Positions 25,634-35,353 of a DNA stretch of 64,000 nucleotides are shown in pieces. The stretch is taken from assembly GCA_030403585.1 (NCBI GenBank), contig JAUEPE010000005.1, positions 124,001 to 188,000 on the forward strand, given 5' to 3'. The notes beneath the pieces were generated by a model that did not search any database, was not told where the DNA came from, and saw only the letters and a list, made by a program, of their open reading frames with translations. Within the stretch, counting starts at the first letter, position 1; each line of letters begins with the position of its first letter. The position numbers were made by a program, and so were the translations under genes. Origin of the DNA: Frankia sp. RB7. Its GTDB lineage: Bacteria > Pseudomonadota > Alphaproteobacteria > Rhizobiales > Xanthobacteraceae.

Positions 25634-26913
25634 ACCGCCTCGATCAGCATGGCACCGCCGAGCCCGCCACCGATGCATTCGGTCGCAATCCCGCGCCGCG
25701 TGCCGAGCCGCTTCATCGCGTTGACGAGATGCAGCACGATGCGGTTGCCGGAGGTGCCGACGGGATGGCCGAGCGAAATCGCGCCGCCATCGACGTTGAG
25801 TTTTCCACGGTCGATCTCGCCGGCCGCGCCGTCGAGACCAAGAATCTCGCGGCAGAATTTGTCGTCGTTCCAGGCGGCGAGGCAGCCGAGCACTTGCGTC
25901 GCAAAAGCTTCGTTCAACTCCCAGGTCTCGACGTCCTGTAGGGTCAGGTTGTTGCGTTGGAGCAGCGGCGTCGCCGACATCACGGGGCCAAGCCCCATGA
26001 TAGCAGGATCGAGCGCGGCCCAGTTGCTGTCGACGATCGCAGCCTTCGGCGTCAGTCCGTGCTTTGCGACCGCCGCGTCGGAGGCGAGAATCACCCAGGA
26101 GGCACCGTCGGTGATCTGCGAGGAATTGCCGGCGGTGACCTGGCCCCAGGGACGCTCGAACACAGGCCGGAGTTTTGCCAGCGTCTCGGCCGACGAATCC
26201 GGACGCACGCCGTCATCATGGTCGAAGAATTTTCCGTCGCGGGAGAAGGCGGTCTCAACCTCGCCTTTCAGAAAACCTTCCGCCTGCGCATGCGCGAGCC
26301 GGCGATGGCTCTCGGCCGCATAAGCATCCGACTGGGCACGCGTAATGCCGAAGAGATGGCCGACAACCTCAGCGGTCTGGCCCATGTTCAATTCAGTGAT
26401 GGGATCGGTCAGCCCGCGCTCCAGCCCGATGATCGGCTTGAGATAGCTTGGACGCAGCTTGAACGCGGCGGCGAGCTTCGCGGCTACGCCCTTTGCCGTG
26501 GCAAGACCGGCGAACCAGCGCACGCCGGAATTTGGCCAGACCAGCGGCGCGTGGCTGAGCGCCTCGGTGCCGCCGGCCAGAATCATGTCGGCATGGCCTT
26601 CGCGGATGTAACGGTAGGCGGTGTCGATCGACTGCATGCCGGAGCCGCAATTGATCTGCACGGTGAAGGCGACCATGTCCTCGCCCATGCCGAGCCGGAG
26701 CGCCGCCACGCGGGCCGGGTTCATCTCGTCGGCGATCACGTTGACACAGCCGAGGATGACCTTATCGAAATCCGTCGGCGAAAACGGCTGGCGCGCCAGC
26801 AGCGGCCGGCCGCATTGCACGGCCAGATCGACCGGCGTGAACGGGCCCGGCCCGGAGCGCGCCTTCAGAAACGGCGTCCGGCTGCCTTCGACGATGAATA
26901 CCGGTCGTGCCAT
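25630..26913 (-). CDS. fadA: acetyl-CoA C-acyltransferase (thiolase)
   Basis: 427-residue thiolase performing the final thiolytic step of beta-oxidation. The acyl-carrying Cys is in QINCGSGMQSID. A second conserved region is WELNEAFATQVLG, then GGAISLGHPVGTSGNRIVLH with the active-site His. The C-terminal Cys is in TECIGGGLGGAMLIE. Length fits the FadI-like class (about 430 residues) better than classical FadA (about 390). The start ATG overlaps the acyl-CoA dehydrogenase stop as ATGA. Confidence 0.95.
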   Translation of the reverse strand: MARPVFIVEGSRTPFLKARSGPGPFTPVDLAVQCGRPLLARQPFSPTDFDKVILGCVNVIADEMNPARVAALRLGMGEDMVAFTVQINCGSGMQSIDTAYRYIREGHADMILAGGTEALSHAPLVWPNSGVRWFAGLATAKGVAAKLAAAFKLRPSYLKPIIGLERGLTDPITELNMGQTAEVVGHLFGITRAQSDAYAAESHRRLAHAQAEGFLKGEVETAFSRDGKFFDHDDGVRPDSSAETLAKLRPVFERPWGQVTAGNSSQITDGASWVILASDAAVAKHGLTPKAAIVDSNWAALDPAIMGLGPVMSATPLLQRNNLTLQDVETWELNEAFATQVLGCLAAWNDDKFCREILGLDGAAGEIDRGKLNVDGGAISLGHPVGTSGNRIVLHLVNAMKRLGTRRGIATECIGGGLGGAMLIEAV

Positions 26914-29180
26914 CAGCTCGCCGCCCTCTGTTCACCGAGTTCCTGGAAGAACTGATGCACGTCGCCGGTTTTCTTGTAAATCGGCGACAACGCCTCCGGC
27001 GCAAAATCATCGACCTCGATGACTTTTGTGACGGCTTCATGAGCGGCCGCGAGCTGCTCGCCTTCGGCCTGCGTGATTACGCCCTTGGTGACGGCGTCCT
27101 TCCAGTCGCTTATATGCGCGGCACGCATGCGCTTGGCGATGGCGTCGGTGCTCGTGACCAGCTTGAACGCGCGCTCCAGCCGGGCAAAGCCGCTGTCGTC
27201 GTCGACATGTGCGAGGTCCGGCGTGAGGCGGTCGCGCGCGGCCGACGGCTCCAGCACCAGGCTCGCGCATTGATGCACGACGCGGTCGGACGGACCGAGC
27301 ACGCGGGCGCCGAACGGCTGGACCACGAGCTTGAGGATCACGGCGACGAAGCGGTTCGGCAGGTTGGCGAGGATTTCTGCGAGCCGGTTTTCGATGGTCC
27401 GGAAGCCGCTAGCCATGCACCATTCCAGCGCGGCAAAGTCCTCCTTCTGCCGGCCCTCATCCTGCCAGCGTTTTAGCGCGGCAGAGAGCAAGTACAGCTC
27501 GGAGAGGATGTCGCCGAAGCGTGCCGACAGCATCTCCTTGCGCTTGAGCGCGCCACCGAGCGTCAATAGCGCCATATCGGCGCAGAGCGCGAACGCCGCG
27601 GAGTAGCGCGAGAGCTGGCGATAGAACGGCGTAGCGTCGCCGGCATCCGGCGCAAGCGCAAAGGCGCCAAAGGTCCAGCTTCGGCCGAAGGCACGGAACA
27701 GCGTTTTGAAGCTATGGCCAACATGCTTCCAGAACGCCTTGTCAAATGCTGTTAGGCCTCGGTCGCGATCGGTGTCGGCCAACGCATTCATCTCGTCGAG
27801 CAGATAGGGATGCGCGCGGATCGCGCCCTGCCCGAACACGATGAGATTGCGGGTCAGGATGTTGGCACCCTCGACGGTGATGGCGACCGGCACGGCACGG
27901 TACAGATTGCCGAGATAGTTTTGCGGACCGTCAATCACGGCCTTGCCGCCATGGATGTCCATGGCATCATCGACCACGGTGCGCATCCGCTCGGTCGCGT
28001 GCAGCTTCATGATGCCGGAGATCACGGCGGGATGAATGCCCTCGTTGAGCGCCGCGCAGGTCAGCCGCCGCGCCGCATCGAGCTGATAGGCGGTGGCGAC
28101 GATGCGCGCCAGCGGCTCCTCGACGCCTTCGAATTTGGAGATGGAGATGCCAAACTGCTCGCGGATGCGGGCATAGGCGCCAGTGGTGCGGGCAGCATAG
28201 GCGGCGCCCGCGGCTGACTGCGACGGCAGCGAAATGCCGCGGCCGGCGGCGAGCGCCGTCATCAGCATTTTCCAGCCCTGACCCAGCCGTGCCTCACCGC
28301 CGATGACATAGTCGAGCGGGATGAAGACGTCGCGGCCCCAGTTCGGGCCGTTCTGGAACACCTGCATCGATGGCAGATGGCGGCGGCCGATCTCGACCCC
28401 GGGCAGATTGGTCGGGATCAGCGCCACGGTGATGCCGAGCTCTTCCTGATCGCCGACGAGATGATCGGGATCGTAGGCCTTGAAGGCGAGACCCAGCAGC
28501 GTCGCGACGGGGCCGAGCGTGATGTAGCGCTTGTGCCATTTCAACCTGAGGCCAACAACTTCGCGGCCCTCGAAATTTCCCCTGCAGATGATGCCGGTGT
28601 CGATCATCGAGGCGGCATCGGAGCCAGCCTCGGGGCTGGTGAGGCCGAAACAGGGAATGTCGCGGCCGTCGGCAAGCCGCGGCAGCCAGCGCTCCTGCTG
28701 GTCCTTGGTGCCGAAGCGCATCAGGAGCTCACCGGGCCCGAGTGAGTTCGGCACCATCACGGTGACGGCGGCTGCGATCGAGCGGGTCGAAATCTTGCGC
28801 ACCACTTCCGAGTGGGCATAAGGCGAGAAGCCGAGGCCGCCAAACTCCTTCGGGATGATCATGCCGAAGAACTTTTCGCGCTTGATGAAGGCCCAGGCTT
28901 CCTGGGGAAGGTCGCGCCATTCCCAAAAGATCTTCCACTCGTCGAGCATGGCGCAGAGCTCGTCGACGGGACCGTTGAGGAAAGCCCGCTCCTCGTCCGT
29001 CAGCGTTGCCTGCGGAATTTTAAGCAGCTTCGACCAGTCGGGATTGCCGGTGAAGAGATCGGCGTCCCACCAGACGTCGCCGGCCTCCAGCGCCTCGCGC
29101 TCGGTGTCGGACATCGCCGGCAACACGCCGCGCGCCCAGGAGAAGATCGGTTTTGTCAGGGTGTCGCGGCGGAAGCTCAT
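26913..29180 (-). CDS. acyl-CoA dehydrogenase, FadE-type with long C-terminal domain
   Basis: About 755 residues from ATG 29180, which has GAGG at good spacing; further upstream the frame is open but looks non-coding. FAD-dependent acyl-CoA dehydrogenase core with IPKEFGGLGFSPYAHSEVVR, CFGLTSPEAGSD and IHGGKAVIDGPQNYLGNLYR. A C-terminal DUF1974-type extension characteristic of FadE follows (from about residue 520). It catalyses the first step of beta-oxidation. It is the first gene of a four-gene operon with thiolase, FadB and thioesterase. A perfect inverted repeat, GAAGTG-AA-CACTTC, lies 56 bases upstream. Confidence 0.93.
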   Translation of the reverse strand: MSFRRDTLTKPIFSWARGVLPAMSDTEREALEAGDVWWDADLFTGNPDWSKLLKIPQATLTDEERAFLNGPVDELCAMLDEWKIFWEWRDLPQEAWAFIKREKFFGMIIPKEFGGLGFSPYAHSEVVRKISTRSIAAAVTVMVPNSLGPGELLMRFGTKDQQERWLPRLADGRDIPCFGLTSPEAGSDAASMIDTGIICRGNFEGREVVGLRLKWHKRYITLGPVATLLGLAFKAYDPDHLVGDQEELGITVALIPTNLPGVEIGRRHLPSMQVFQNGPNWGRDVFIPLDYVIGGEARLGQGWKMLMTALAAGRGISLPSQSAAGAAYAARTTGAYARIREQFGISISKFEGVEEPLARIVATAYQLDAARRLTCAALNEGIHPAVISGIMKLHATERMRTVVDDAMDIHGGKAVIDGPQNYLGNLYRAVPVAITVEGANILTRNLIVFGQGAIRAHPYLLDEMNALADTDRDRGLTAFDKAFWKHVGHSFKTLFRAFGRSWTFGAFALAPDAGDATPFYRQLSRYSAAFALCADMALLTLGGALKRKEMLSARFGDILSELYLLSAALKRWQDEGRQKEDFAALEWCMASGFRTIENRLAEILANLPNRFVAVILKLVVQPFGARVLGPSDRVVHQCASLVLEPSAARDRLTPDLAHVDDDSGFARLERAFKLVTSTDAIAKRMRAAHISDWKDAVTKGVITQAEGEQLAAAHEAVTKVIEVDDFAPEALSPIYKKTGDVHQFFQELGEQRAAS

Positions 29181-29235
29181 GGCGGACCTCATGCGTCGGC
29201 GCGGATAAGGGCATTTTAGCGGAAACTGGCCGGCG

Positions 29236-29249
29236 GAAGTGAACACTTC
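29236..29249. promoter_or_regulatory. palindrome GAAGTGAACACTTC upstream of the beta-oxidation operon
   Basis: A perfect 6-base inverted repeat with a 2-base centre, located 56 bases before the acyl-CoA dehydrogenase start, where a repressor site for acyl-CoA-responsive regulators (FadR or TetR type) would be expected. No regulator gene lies beside it. Confidence 0.45.
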
Positions 29250-29364
29250 GCGCGCAAAAAGATGCGAATTGACGCGGCCGGGCGGCCGCCCCGGGGACCA
29301 TAACGGCCGGGGCGTGGCGGCGGTTCCGGGAGGAAGCGGGCGCGGATGGAGCCGTAGCCGGGGA

Positions 29365-29988
29365 TCAGTCCGGCCGGACCATCTCGAACATGTTTTCCGG
29401 CTTGATCTCAAAGTAGTCGCCGCGGCGCCCCGCACGCACGATCGGGCGGGCTGCGGCAGTCTGGTAGACGCCGTCCTTGATCATGGCCTTGTCGATGTGG
29501 ACGGCGACGACCTCGCCCAGGGTCAGCCAGGCGTCGGCCTCCTTGCCGTCGGCCCCCTTGAGGCGGACGATGTCGGACACCTTGCACTCGAAAGCGACGG
29601 GGCTTTCACCGACGCGCGGCACGTTGACGAGCTTGCCGGGCACTGCGGTGAGGCCCGCGATCTCGAACTCGTCGACCTCAGGCGCCACATGCGCGGCGGT
29701 TGCATTCATGTGCTTGGCGAGATTTATCGTGGCGAGATTCCAGACGAACTCGCCGGTCTGCTGGATGTTCTCGACCGAGTCCTTCCAGTTGGTAGAGGAG
29801 AAGCCGATGATCGGCGGCACATAGCAGAAGGCGTTGAAGAAGCTGTAGGGCGCCAGATTGACGTGGCCCCTGGTGTCGCGCGAGGAGATCCAGCCGATCG
29901 GCCGCGGCGCGATGATGGCGTTGAAGGGATCGTGCTTGAGGCCGTGGCCCTTGGATGGCTCGTAGAAGTACAGGTCTTTGTCGGTCAC
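29365..29988 (-). CDS. flavin reductase family protein (FMN-binding split barrel)
   Basis: About 207 residues from GTG 29988 (TDKDLYFYEPSKGHGLKHDP). The frame is open to 30054, but that extension runs through a short palindrome and looks non-coding. Split-barrel motifs: NAIIAPRPIGWISSRDTRGH, NLAPYSFFNAFCYVPPIIGF, and GEFVWNLATINLAKHMNATA. Related proteins bind FMN and act as flavin reductases or flavoprotein oxygenase partners. No partner oxygenase is adjacent. It stands alone between the beta-oxidation operon and a TetR gene. Confidence 0.85.
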   Translation of the reverse strand: MTDKDLYFYEPSKGHGLKHDPFNAIIAPRPIGWISSRDTRGHVNLAPYSFFNAFCYVPPIIGFSSTNWKDSVENIQQTGEFVWNLATINLAKHMNATAAHVAPEVDEFEIAGLTAVPGKLVNVPRVGESPVAFECKVSDIVRLKGADGKEADAWLTLGEVVAVHIDKAMIKDGVYQTAAARPIVRAGRRGDYFEIKPENMFEMVRPD

Positions 29989-30109
29989 GCTGGCTTTCCC
30001 CTGCTCGTCATTGCGAGCAATGACGGAGTTTGTTGATCCGTCCTGGTCCGCCACCGGCCGGTCAGTCGGGGGCGGTCCGCCTGCTTATAGGGGGAAACCC
30101 GCCGCCCCG

Positions 30110-30709
30110 TCAGTGGCGCGGGGACAGACCCGCGATGACGAAATCGATCATCTGGTCGATGCTCGGGCCCGGCTTTGTAGCGCACTGGGCGATCATCTGG
30201 GGGTGGAAGAAGCGCATCATGGCGGTGCAGGCGCAGAGCGAGGCCAGTTGCAGGTCGGGCGCCTCGAACTCGCCGGAAGCCGCGCCTTGGGCGATCACCT
30301 GGCCGATAACTCCGGCAATGCACTCCATATGGGTGACGCAGACGTCCCAGTCCTCCTGCATGGCGATCTCGACCATCTCATGCAGCTTGGAATCGCCGAC
30401 ATAGCGCTCGCTGTTCATCCGATGAATGGTGGTGAGCAGCTCCCGAAAGCGAGCCTTCACCGGACCGGGCTTGGCCACGATTCGCTGCGCCTCGAGTTCG
30501 ACCTCCCCCATCAGCGAACGGGCCACCGACTGATGGATCGCCTTCTTCGATTCGAAGAAGCGATACACGTTGGCGGGGCTCATCCGGAGCTCTTTGGCGA
30601 TGTCCCCGACCGTGGTCTTCTGATAGCCGATCTGGCGAAACAGCCGCTCGGCCACCTCGAGAATGCGATCCCGGGTGTCGCCTTCGATATGTTCCGCAAC
30701 CAGTGTCAT
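30110..30709 (-). CDS. TetR-family regulator, probably of the adjacent RND pump
   Basis: 199 residues. The N-terminal helix-turn-helix is RILEVAERLFRQIGYQKTTV with DIAKELRMSPANVYRFFESK (residues about 14-55). The remaining helical domain binds an unknown ligand. It starts 33 bases after the RND permease stop on the same strand, so it is the third gene of the efflux operon. A TetR site is suspected in the operon promoter at 35244-35272. Confidence 0.9.
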   Translation of the reverse strand: MTLVAEHIEGDTRDRILEVAERLFRQIGYQKTTVGDIAKELRMSPANVYRFFESKKAIHQSVARSLMGEVELEAQRIVAKPGPVKARFRELLTTIHRMNSERYVGDSKLHEMVEIAMQEDWDVCVTHMECIAGVIGQVIAQGAASGEFEAPDLQLASLCACTAMMRFFHPQMIAQCATKPGPSIDQMIDFVIAGLSPRH

Positions 30710-30742
30710 TTTTCAGGACTCGTTCGTCGGTAGTCTTCTCAT

Positions 30743-33700
30743 TTATTCGGCAGCTTCAGCAAGCGGAATTGCGTGCTGGTCATCGCTCCCATGCTGCGGC
30801 GCGGCAGGCTGCTCGGGAGTGCCTGCCTCGTCGAGGCTCTTGCGGAACCACAGGGCGTAGAGGCCCGGCAGATACAGCAGCGTCAGGAAGGTCGCGACGA
30901 ACAGGCCGCCCATGATGGTGATCGCCATCGGGCCCCAGAACGCCGAGCGCGACAGCGGGATCATGGCGAGGATGGCGGCGAGCGCCGTCAGCACCACCGG
31001 GCGGGCACGGCGGACGGTTGCTTCCACGATCGCCTCGCGCCGGGTCAGGCCGTGGGAGACGTCGGTCTCGATCTGGTCGACCAGGATGACCGCGTTGCGC
31101 ATGATCATGCCGGCGAGCGCAATCAGGCCGAGCAGCGCCACGAAGCCGAACGGTGCGTTGGCGATGTTGAGCCCGAGCGAGGCGCCGACGATGCCGAGCG
31201 GCGCGGTCAGGAACACCAGGATCAGGCGCGAGAAGCTCTGCAGCTGGAACATCAGCAGCGTCAGCATCACCATGACCATCAGCGGGAAGAGGACGAAGAT
31301 CGAGGCGTTACCCTTCGCAGACTCTTCGAACGCCCCACCCGGCTCGATGCGATAGGCCGGCTCGAGATAGTCCTTGATGGCCTGGAGCTTCGGATTGATC
31401 TGGTTGGTGACGTCGGGCGCCTGCACGCCGTCGACGACGTCGGACCGCACGGTGATCGCCATGTCGCGGTTACGCCGCCACATGATCGGCTCCTCGTGGG
31501 CATATTCGATCTTGGCGATCTGCTGCAGCGGCACGGCAACGCCATTCTTCGTCGTGATAGTGAGATCGCCGACACCGCCGAGGTCGAGACGTTCGGACGG
31601 GATCGCTCGCGCAACCACGCCGACCTTTTCGATGCCGTCGCGCACGGTCGTGACCTGCGAGCCCGAAATCAGCATGGACAGCGCCTGAGAGACATCCTGC
31701 GGAGTCAGGCCCATAGCGCGGGCGCGATCCTGATCGACGACGAGCTTGAGGTACGGCGACTGCTCGTTCCAGTCGAGCTGGACATCCTTGACGTTCTTGT
31801 TCTGCCGCATCACGTCGCGAACCTGGTAGGCGATCTCGCGCACCTTGTTGGCGTCGGGACCGATCACGCGGAACTGCACGGGGAAGCCGACCGGCGGACC
31901 GAAATTGAAACGGTCGACGCGCACGCGCGCCTCCGTCAGCATGCCGTCGGCAACCGCACCCTCGATCTTGGCCTTGACGCGCTCGCGTGCCTCGACGCCG
32001 TTGGCGACGATGACGATCTCGGCAAAGGCCTCGTTCGGAAGCTGCGGGTTGAGGCCGAGCCAGAAGCGCGGCGAGCCCTGGCCGACATAAGACGTATAGG
32101 TCTCGATATCCTTGTCGTCCTTGAGTAGCGTCTCGGCCTTCTTGACTGCCTTCTCGGTGACGTTGAAGGCGGTGCCTTCGGGCAGGCGCAGCTGGAGGAA
32201 CAGCTCGGGCCGCTCCGACAGCGGGAAGAACTGCTGCTGGACATGGCCGAAGCCGACGATGGACACAATGAAGACGCCGACAGTCGCGACCACCACGGTG
32301 ATGCGGTGATTGACGCACCATTGCACGATGGCGCGCAGGCCGCGGTACATGCGGGTCTCGTAGACCGCGTGCGGATCGTGATTATGATGCACCTTGATGT
32401 TCGGCAACAGCATGACGCCGATATAGGGCGTGAAGATCACCGCCACGAACCAGGAGGCGACCAGCGCGATCGCCACGATCCAGAAGATGCTGCCGGCATA
32501 TTCGCCGACCGCGGAATTGGCAAAGCCGATGGGGAGGAAGCCAGCGGCCGTGACCAGCGTTCCCGTGAGCATCGGAAACGCAGTTGATTCCCAGGCAAAG
32601 GACGCTGCGCGCATGCGATCCCAGCCCTGCTCCATCTTCACCACCATCATCTCGACCGCGATGATGGCGTCATCCACAAGCAGGCCGAGCGCGATGATCA
32701 GCGCGCCGAGCGTAATACGATGCAGGTCGAGCGACATAGTGTTCATGACGATGAAGACGATGCCGAGCACCAGCGGCACGGACAGCGCGACCACGATGCC
32801 GGTGCGCCAGCCCAGCGCCAGGAACGACACGAACAGAACGATGACGAGCGCCTCCATGAAGGAGTGCACAAACTCGCCGACGGCGTGCTCGACCACCTTG
32901 GGCTGGTCGGCGATGAGCTTGACGTCGACGCCCTGCGGCACGGCCTTCATGAATTCGGCCGTCGCCTTCTCGACCTCCTTGCCGAGATCGAGGATGTTGG
33001 CGCCCTTGGCGGTGACGACGCCGATGCCGATTGCTGCCTTGCCTTCCTGACGGACGACAAAGCTCGGCGGATCGACATAGCCGTGGGTGACGGTGGCGAT
33101 GTCGCCAAGACGGAACACACGGCCGTTGCTCTCGACCGGGGTCTCGGCCACGGCCTTGGCGCCATCGAGCGCTCCGGTGACGCGCAACGGCACGCGCTGC
33201 GACGAGGTCTCGACCGTACCGGCCGGCGTCACGTTGTTCTGCTTGGCGAGCGAATCGAACAGCGCCTGCGGCGTGATGCCGAGAGTGGCGAGCTTCGCGT
33301 GGCTGAATTCCACGAAAATGCGCTCGTCCTGATTGCCGTAGACGTCGACCTTGGTCACGCCCGGCACCTTGAGCAGGCGCTGGCGGAAACCTTCCGAGAC
33401 CTTCTTGAGTTGGGCGTAATCGGCGCCATCGCCGGTCATCATATAGAGGATGGAATCGACGTCAGAGAACTCGTCGTTGACGACGGGGCCCAGAATGCCT
33501 GCGGGCAGCTGGCCCTGCACGTCGACCAGCTTCTTGCGCAAAAGATAGAAGAGATAAGGCACGTCCTTCGGCGGTGTGGAGTCGCGGAAGGTGACCTGGA
33601 GCGCGGTGAAGCCGGGCTTGGAATAGGTCTGCACCTTCTCGAAGTAAGGCAGCTCCTGGATCTTCTTCTCGATGGGATCGGCGACCTGCGCCTGCATCTC

Positions 33701-33880
33701 CTGCGCGGTCGCGCCCGGCCACAGCACGGAGACGTTGACCACCTTCACCGTGAAGAACGGATCCTCGGCGCGGCCGAGCTTCTGATAGGAGAAGAAGCCG
33801 GCGACGCCGAGCACCAGCATGAGGAACAGCACCAGCGTCGGATGGCTGACGGCCCAGGCCGAAAGGTTGAAGCGCTTCAT
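30743..33880 (-). CDS. RND efflux transporter permease (HAE1-like)
   Basis: Inner-membrane proton-driven efflux pump of 1045 residues from ATG 33880. It has the standard RND plan: a first helix LVLFLMLVLGVAGFFSYQKL, a large periplasmic loop, six helices (about 335-540) with acidic relay residues in LVDDAIIAVEMMV, a second loop and a final six helices (ALAGMIMRNAVILVDQIETD). It is closest to the AcrB/hydrophobe class (HAE1-type) in length and motifs, not the heavy-metal CusA class. It pairs with the adaptor encoded upstream; no outer-membrane channel gene is nearby. Repeat elements lie in the 225-base gap to the adaptor. Confidence 0.93.
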   Translation of the reverse strand: MKRFNLSAWAVSHPTLVLFLMLVLGVAGFFSYQKLGRAEDPFFTVKVVNVSVLWPGATAQEMQAQVADPIEKKIQELPYFEKVQTYSKPGFTALQVTFRDSTPPKDVPYLFYLLRKKLVDVQGQLPAGILGPVVNDEFSDVDSILYMMTGDGADYAQLKKVSEGFRQRLLKVPGVTKVDVYGNQDERIFVEFSHAKLATLGITPQALFDSLAKQNNVTPAGTVETSSQRVPLRVTGALDGAKAVAETPVESNGRVFRLGDIATVTHGYVDPPSFVVRQEGKAAIGIGVVTAKGANILDLGKEVEKATAEFMKAVPQGVDVKLIADQPKVVEHAVGEFVHSFMEALVIVLFVSFLALGWRTGIVVALSVPLVLGIVFIVMNTMSLDLHRITLGALIIALGLLVDDAIIAVEMMVVKMEQGWDRMRAASFAWESTAFPMLTGTLVTAAGFLPIGFANSAVGEYAGSIFWIVAIALVASWFVAVIFTPYIGVMLLPNIKVHHNHDPHAVYETRMYRGLRAIVQWCVNHRITVVVATVGVFIVSIVGFGHVQQQFFPLSERPELFLQLRLPEGTAFNVTEKAVKKAETLLKDDKDIETYTSYVGQGSPRFWLGLNPQLPNEAFAEIVIVANGVEARERVKAKIEGAVADGMLTEARVRVDRFNFGPPVGFPVQFRVIGPDANKVREIAYQVRDVMRQNKNVKDVQLDWNEQSPYLKLVVDQDRARAMGLTPQDVSQALSMLISGSQVTTVRDGIEKVGVVARAIPSERLDLGGVGDLTITTKNGVAVPLQQIAKIEYAHEEPIMWRRNRDMAITVRSDVVDGVQAPDVTNQINPKLQAIKDYLEPAYRIEPGGAFEESAKGNASIFVLFPLMVMVMLTLLMFQLQSFSRLILVFLTAPLGIVGASLGLNIANAPFGFVALLGLIALAGMIMRNAVILVDQIETDVSHGLTRREAIVEATVRRARPVVLTALAAILAMIPLSRSAFWGPMAITIMGGLFVATFLTLLYLPGLYALWFRKSLDEAGTPEQPAAPQHGSDDQHAIPLAEAAE

Positions 33881-33937
33881 CGCACTCTCCGGAAAAAACG
33901 ATCCAATTGCCAAAAACGACAGCCGCTCTGTTCAGGG

Positions 33938-34103
33938 CGTCGTCGCGAGGCAGCGAAGCAATCCAGGGGGCTGGGCAGGTTCTGGATCGCTTCGCCGCTT
34001 CAGCCTTCGCATTTGCGCGAGGGCCGAAACTCACCTCACTCGACGTAACTCAACTTCTTTTGTCATTCCGGGATGGTCCGAAGGACCAGACCCGGGATGA
34101 CGG
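33938..34103. repeat. two palindromic repeats inside the RND operon
   Basis: Positions 33938-34004 carry inverted arms GCGAAGCAATCCAG and CTGGATCGCTTCGC. Positions 34062-34103 carry GTCATTCCGGG...CCCGGGATGAC around GGTCCGAAGGACC. Both lie between the adaptor stop (34106) and the permease start (33880). Confidence 0.75.
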
Positions 34104-34105
34104 GA

Positions 34106-35212
34106 TCAGAAGGACAGCGACGACACGACCCGCACCTTCTGGCCGGGATCGAGCTTCTGCACGCCGAGGGTGACGATCTTGGCACCCTCGTCGACACCGC
34201 TGGTGATGACGACGTCGTTGCTGTCGTAGGACTTCACCGCGACCGGCTTCAACGTGACCGCGCCATTGTCGCCGACGACGTAAAAGGACGGCTTGCCGCC
34301 TTCGTTGAACAGCGCCGACAGCGGCAGCCGCGCAACGCGCTCGGTGGCGGCGTCCGACAGCGTCAGCGTCGCGGTCATGCCGAGCTCGACCTTGTCGTCG
34401 GCCTCGGGCAGCGAGAATTTTGCGAGATAGGTGCGCGTCGCGGAATCCGCGGTCGGCGCGATCTCGCGCAGCTTCGCCGCGTACTTCTTGCCCGGCTCCG
34501 ACCAAAGAGTGACGCTGGCGACGCCCGATTTGGCACGTCCGACCAGCGTCTCAGGGATCGCGACGACCGCTTCCTTTTCGGCAAAGCGGGCGACACGGAT
34601 CGAGGTCTGGCCTGCGGCAACCACCTGGCCGGGCTCGATCAGCGTTGCGGTGACGACGCCACGGGCGTCGGCGTTGAGCGTCGCGTAGGAAAGGGAATTC
34701 TTGGTCAGCTCGACGGAACGGATGGCGCGGTCCAGACGCGCGCGTGCCTCATCGGCAGCCGCGCGGCTCGAATCCATCGCGGCATCGGTGGTCCAGCCCT
34801 TGGCCTTCAGATCCTTCGCGCGCTGTTCGGCAGCGGCGGCCTGCGCCAGCACGCCGGTCGACGCGGTCTGCTCGGCGACGGCCTGCTCGGCCTGGAGCTT
34901 CAGGTCGATCTCATCGAGGGTGGCGAGCGGCTGGCCGATCTCGACAGTCTGGCCGACTTCGACCAGGCGCTTGGCGACCTTGCCGGCGACACGGAAACCG
35001 AGATCGCTCTCGATCCGGGGCCGGACGGTGCCAACGAAACTGCGCTCTGGGGTCTCGGCATCATAATGGGCGGTTGCGACCAGAACCGGGCGCGGCGGCT
35101 CGGCCTTTTGCGCTACCGTATCATTGCATCCGGCAAGCGCAGCGGCCATCAAGGCCAGCGACACACCCGCCAAGAGCCTGGAATAGCTAGACAAAACTGA
35201 CCGAACGAACAT
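34106..35212 (-). CDS. RND periplasmic adaptor lipoprotein
   Basis: Membrane fusion protein of 368 residues from ATG 35212 (AGGAG upstream). The N-terminal signal carries a lipobox (ALAGC), so it is probably lipid-anchored in the inner membrane. Barrel-sandwich halves (ESDLGFRVAGKVAKRLVEVG and RGVVTATLIEPGQVVAAGQT) flank a coiled-coil hairpin of about 60 residues rich in Ala, Glu, Gln (residues about 100-165). Beta-barrel and membrane-proximal domains follow. It links the RND permease to an outer-membrane channel. Confidence 0.93.
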   Translation of the reverse strand: MFVRSVLSSYSRLLAGVSLALMAAALAGCNDTVAQKAEPPRPVLVATAHYDAETPERSFVGTVRPRIESDLGFRVAGKVAKRLVEVGQTVEIGQPLATLDEIDLKLQAEQAVAEQTASTGVLAQAAAAEQRAKDLKAKGWTTDAAMDSSRAAADEARARLDRAIRSVELTKNSLSYATLNADARGVVTATLIEPGQVVAAGQTSIRVARFAEKEAVVAIPETLVGRAKSGVASVTLWSEPGKKYAAKLREIAPTADSATRTYLAKFSLPEADDKVELGMTATLTLSDAATERVARLPLSALFNEGGKPSFYVVGDNGAVTLKPVAVKSYDSNDVVITSGVDEGAKIVTLGVQKLDPGQKVRVVSSLSF

Positions 35213-35243
35213 CGGAAGACACTCCTGCGTCTGCAATGAGAGG

Positions 35244-35272
35244 AATGTCGACTAATCACTGATAAAAGTCAA
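35244..35272 (-). promoter_or_regulatory. promoter of the RND efflux operon with probable TetR site
   Basis: On the minus strand: -35 TTGACT (35272-35267), 17-base spacer, weak -10 GACATT (35249-35244). Between the two lies the inverted repeat GACT-N13-AGTC (35250-35253 and 35267-35270). TTGACT is a good -35; the -10 is poor. Confidence 0.5.
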
Positions 35273-35353
35273 TAATCGTCAGTCATCAGGAAAGCGTGAT
35301 CGTTAAAGGGTGGTAAGGGTCCTGGGATTGGCGGAGCTCCCTCATCCTGATAA

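Noticed and set aside
23360..26323. 987-codon plus-strand open frame
   Set aside because: It lies opposite fadB and fadA. Long antisense frames are common in GC-rich genes with strong third-position bias, and its sequence has no domain.
30773..34048. Long plus-strand frames opposite the RND permease gene
   Set aside because: They are shadows of a well-conserved RND permease, with His/Asp/Arg-rich low-complexity products.
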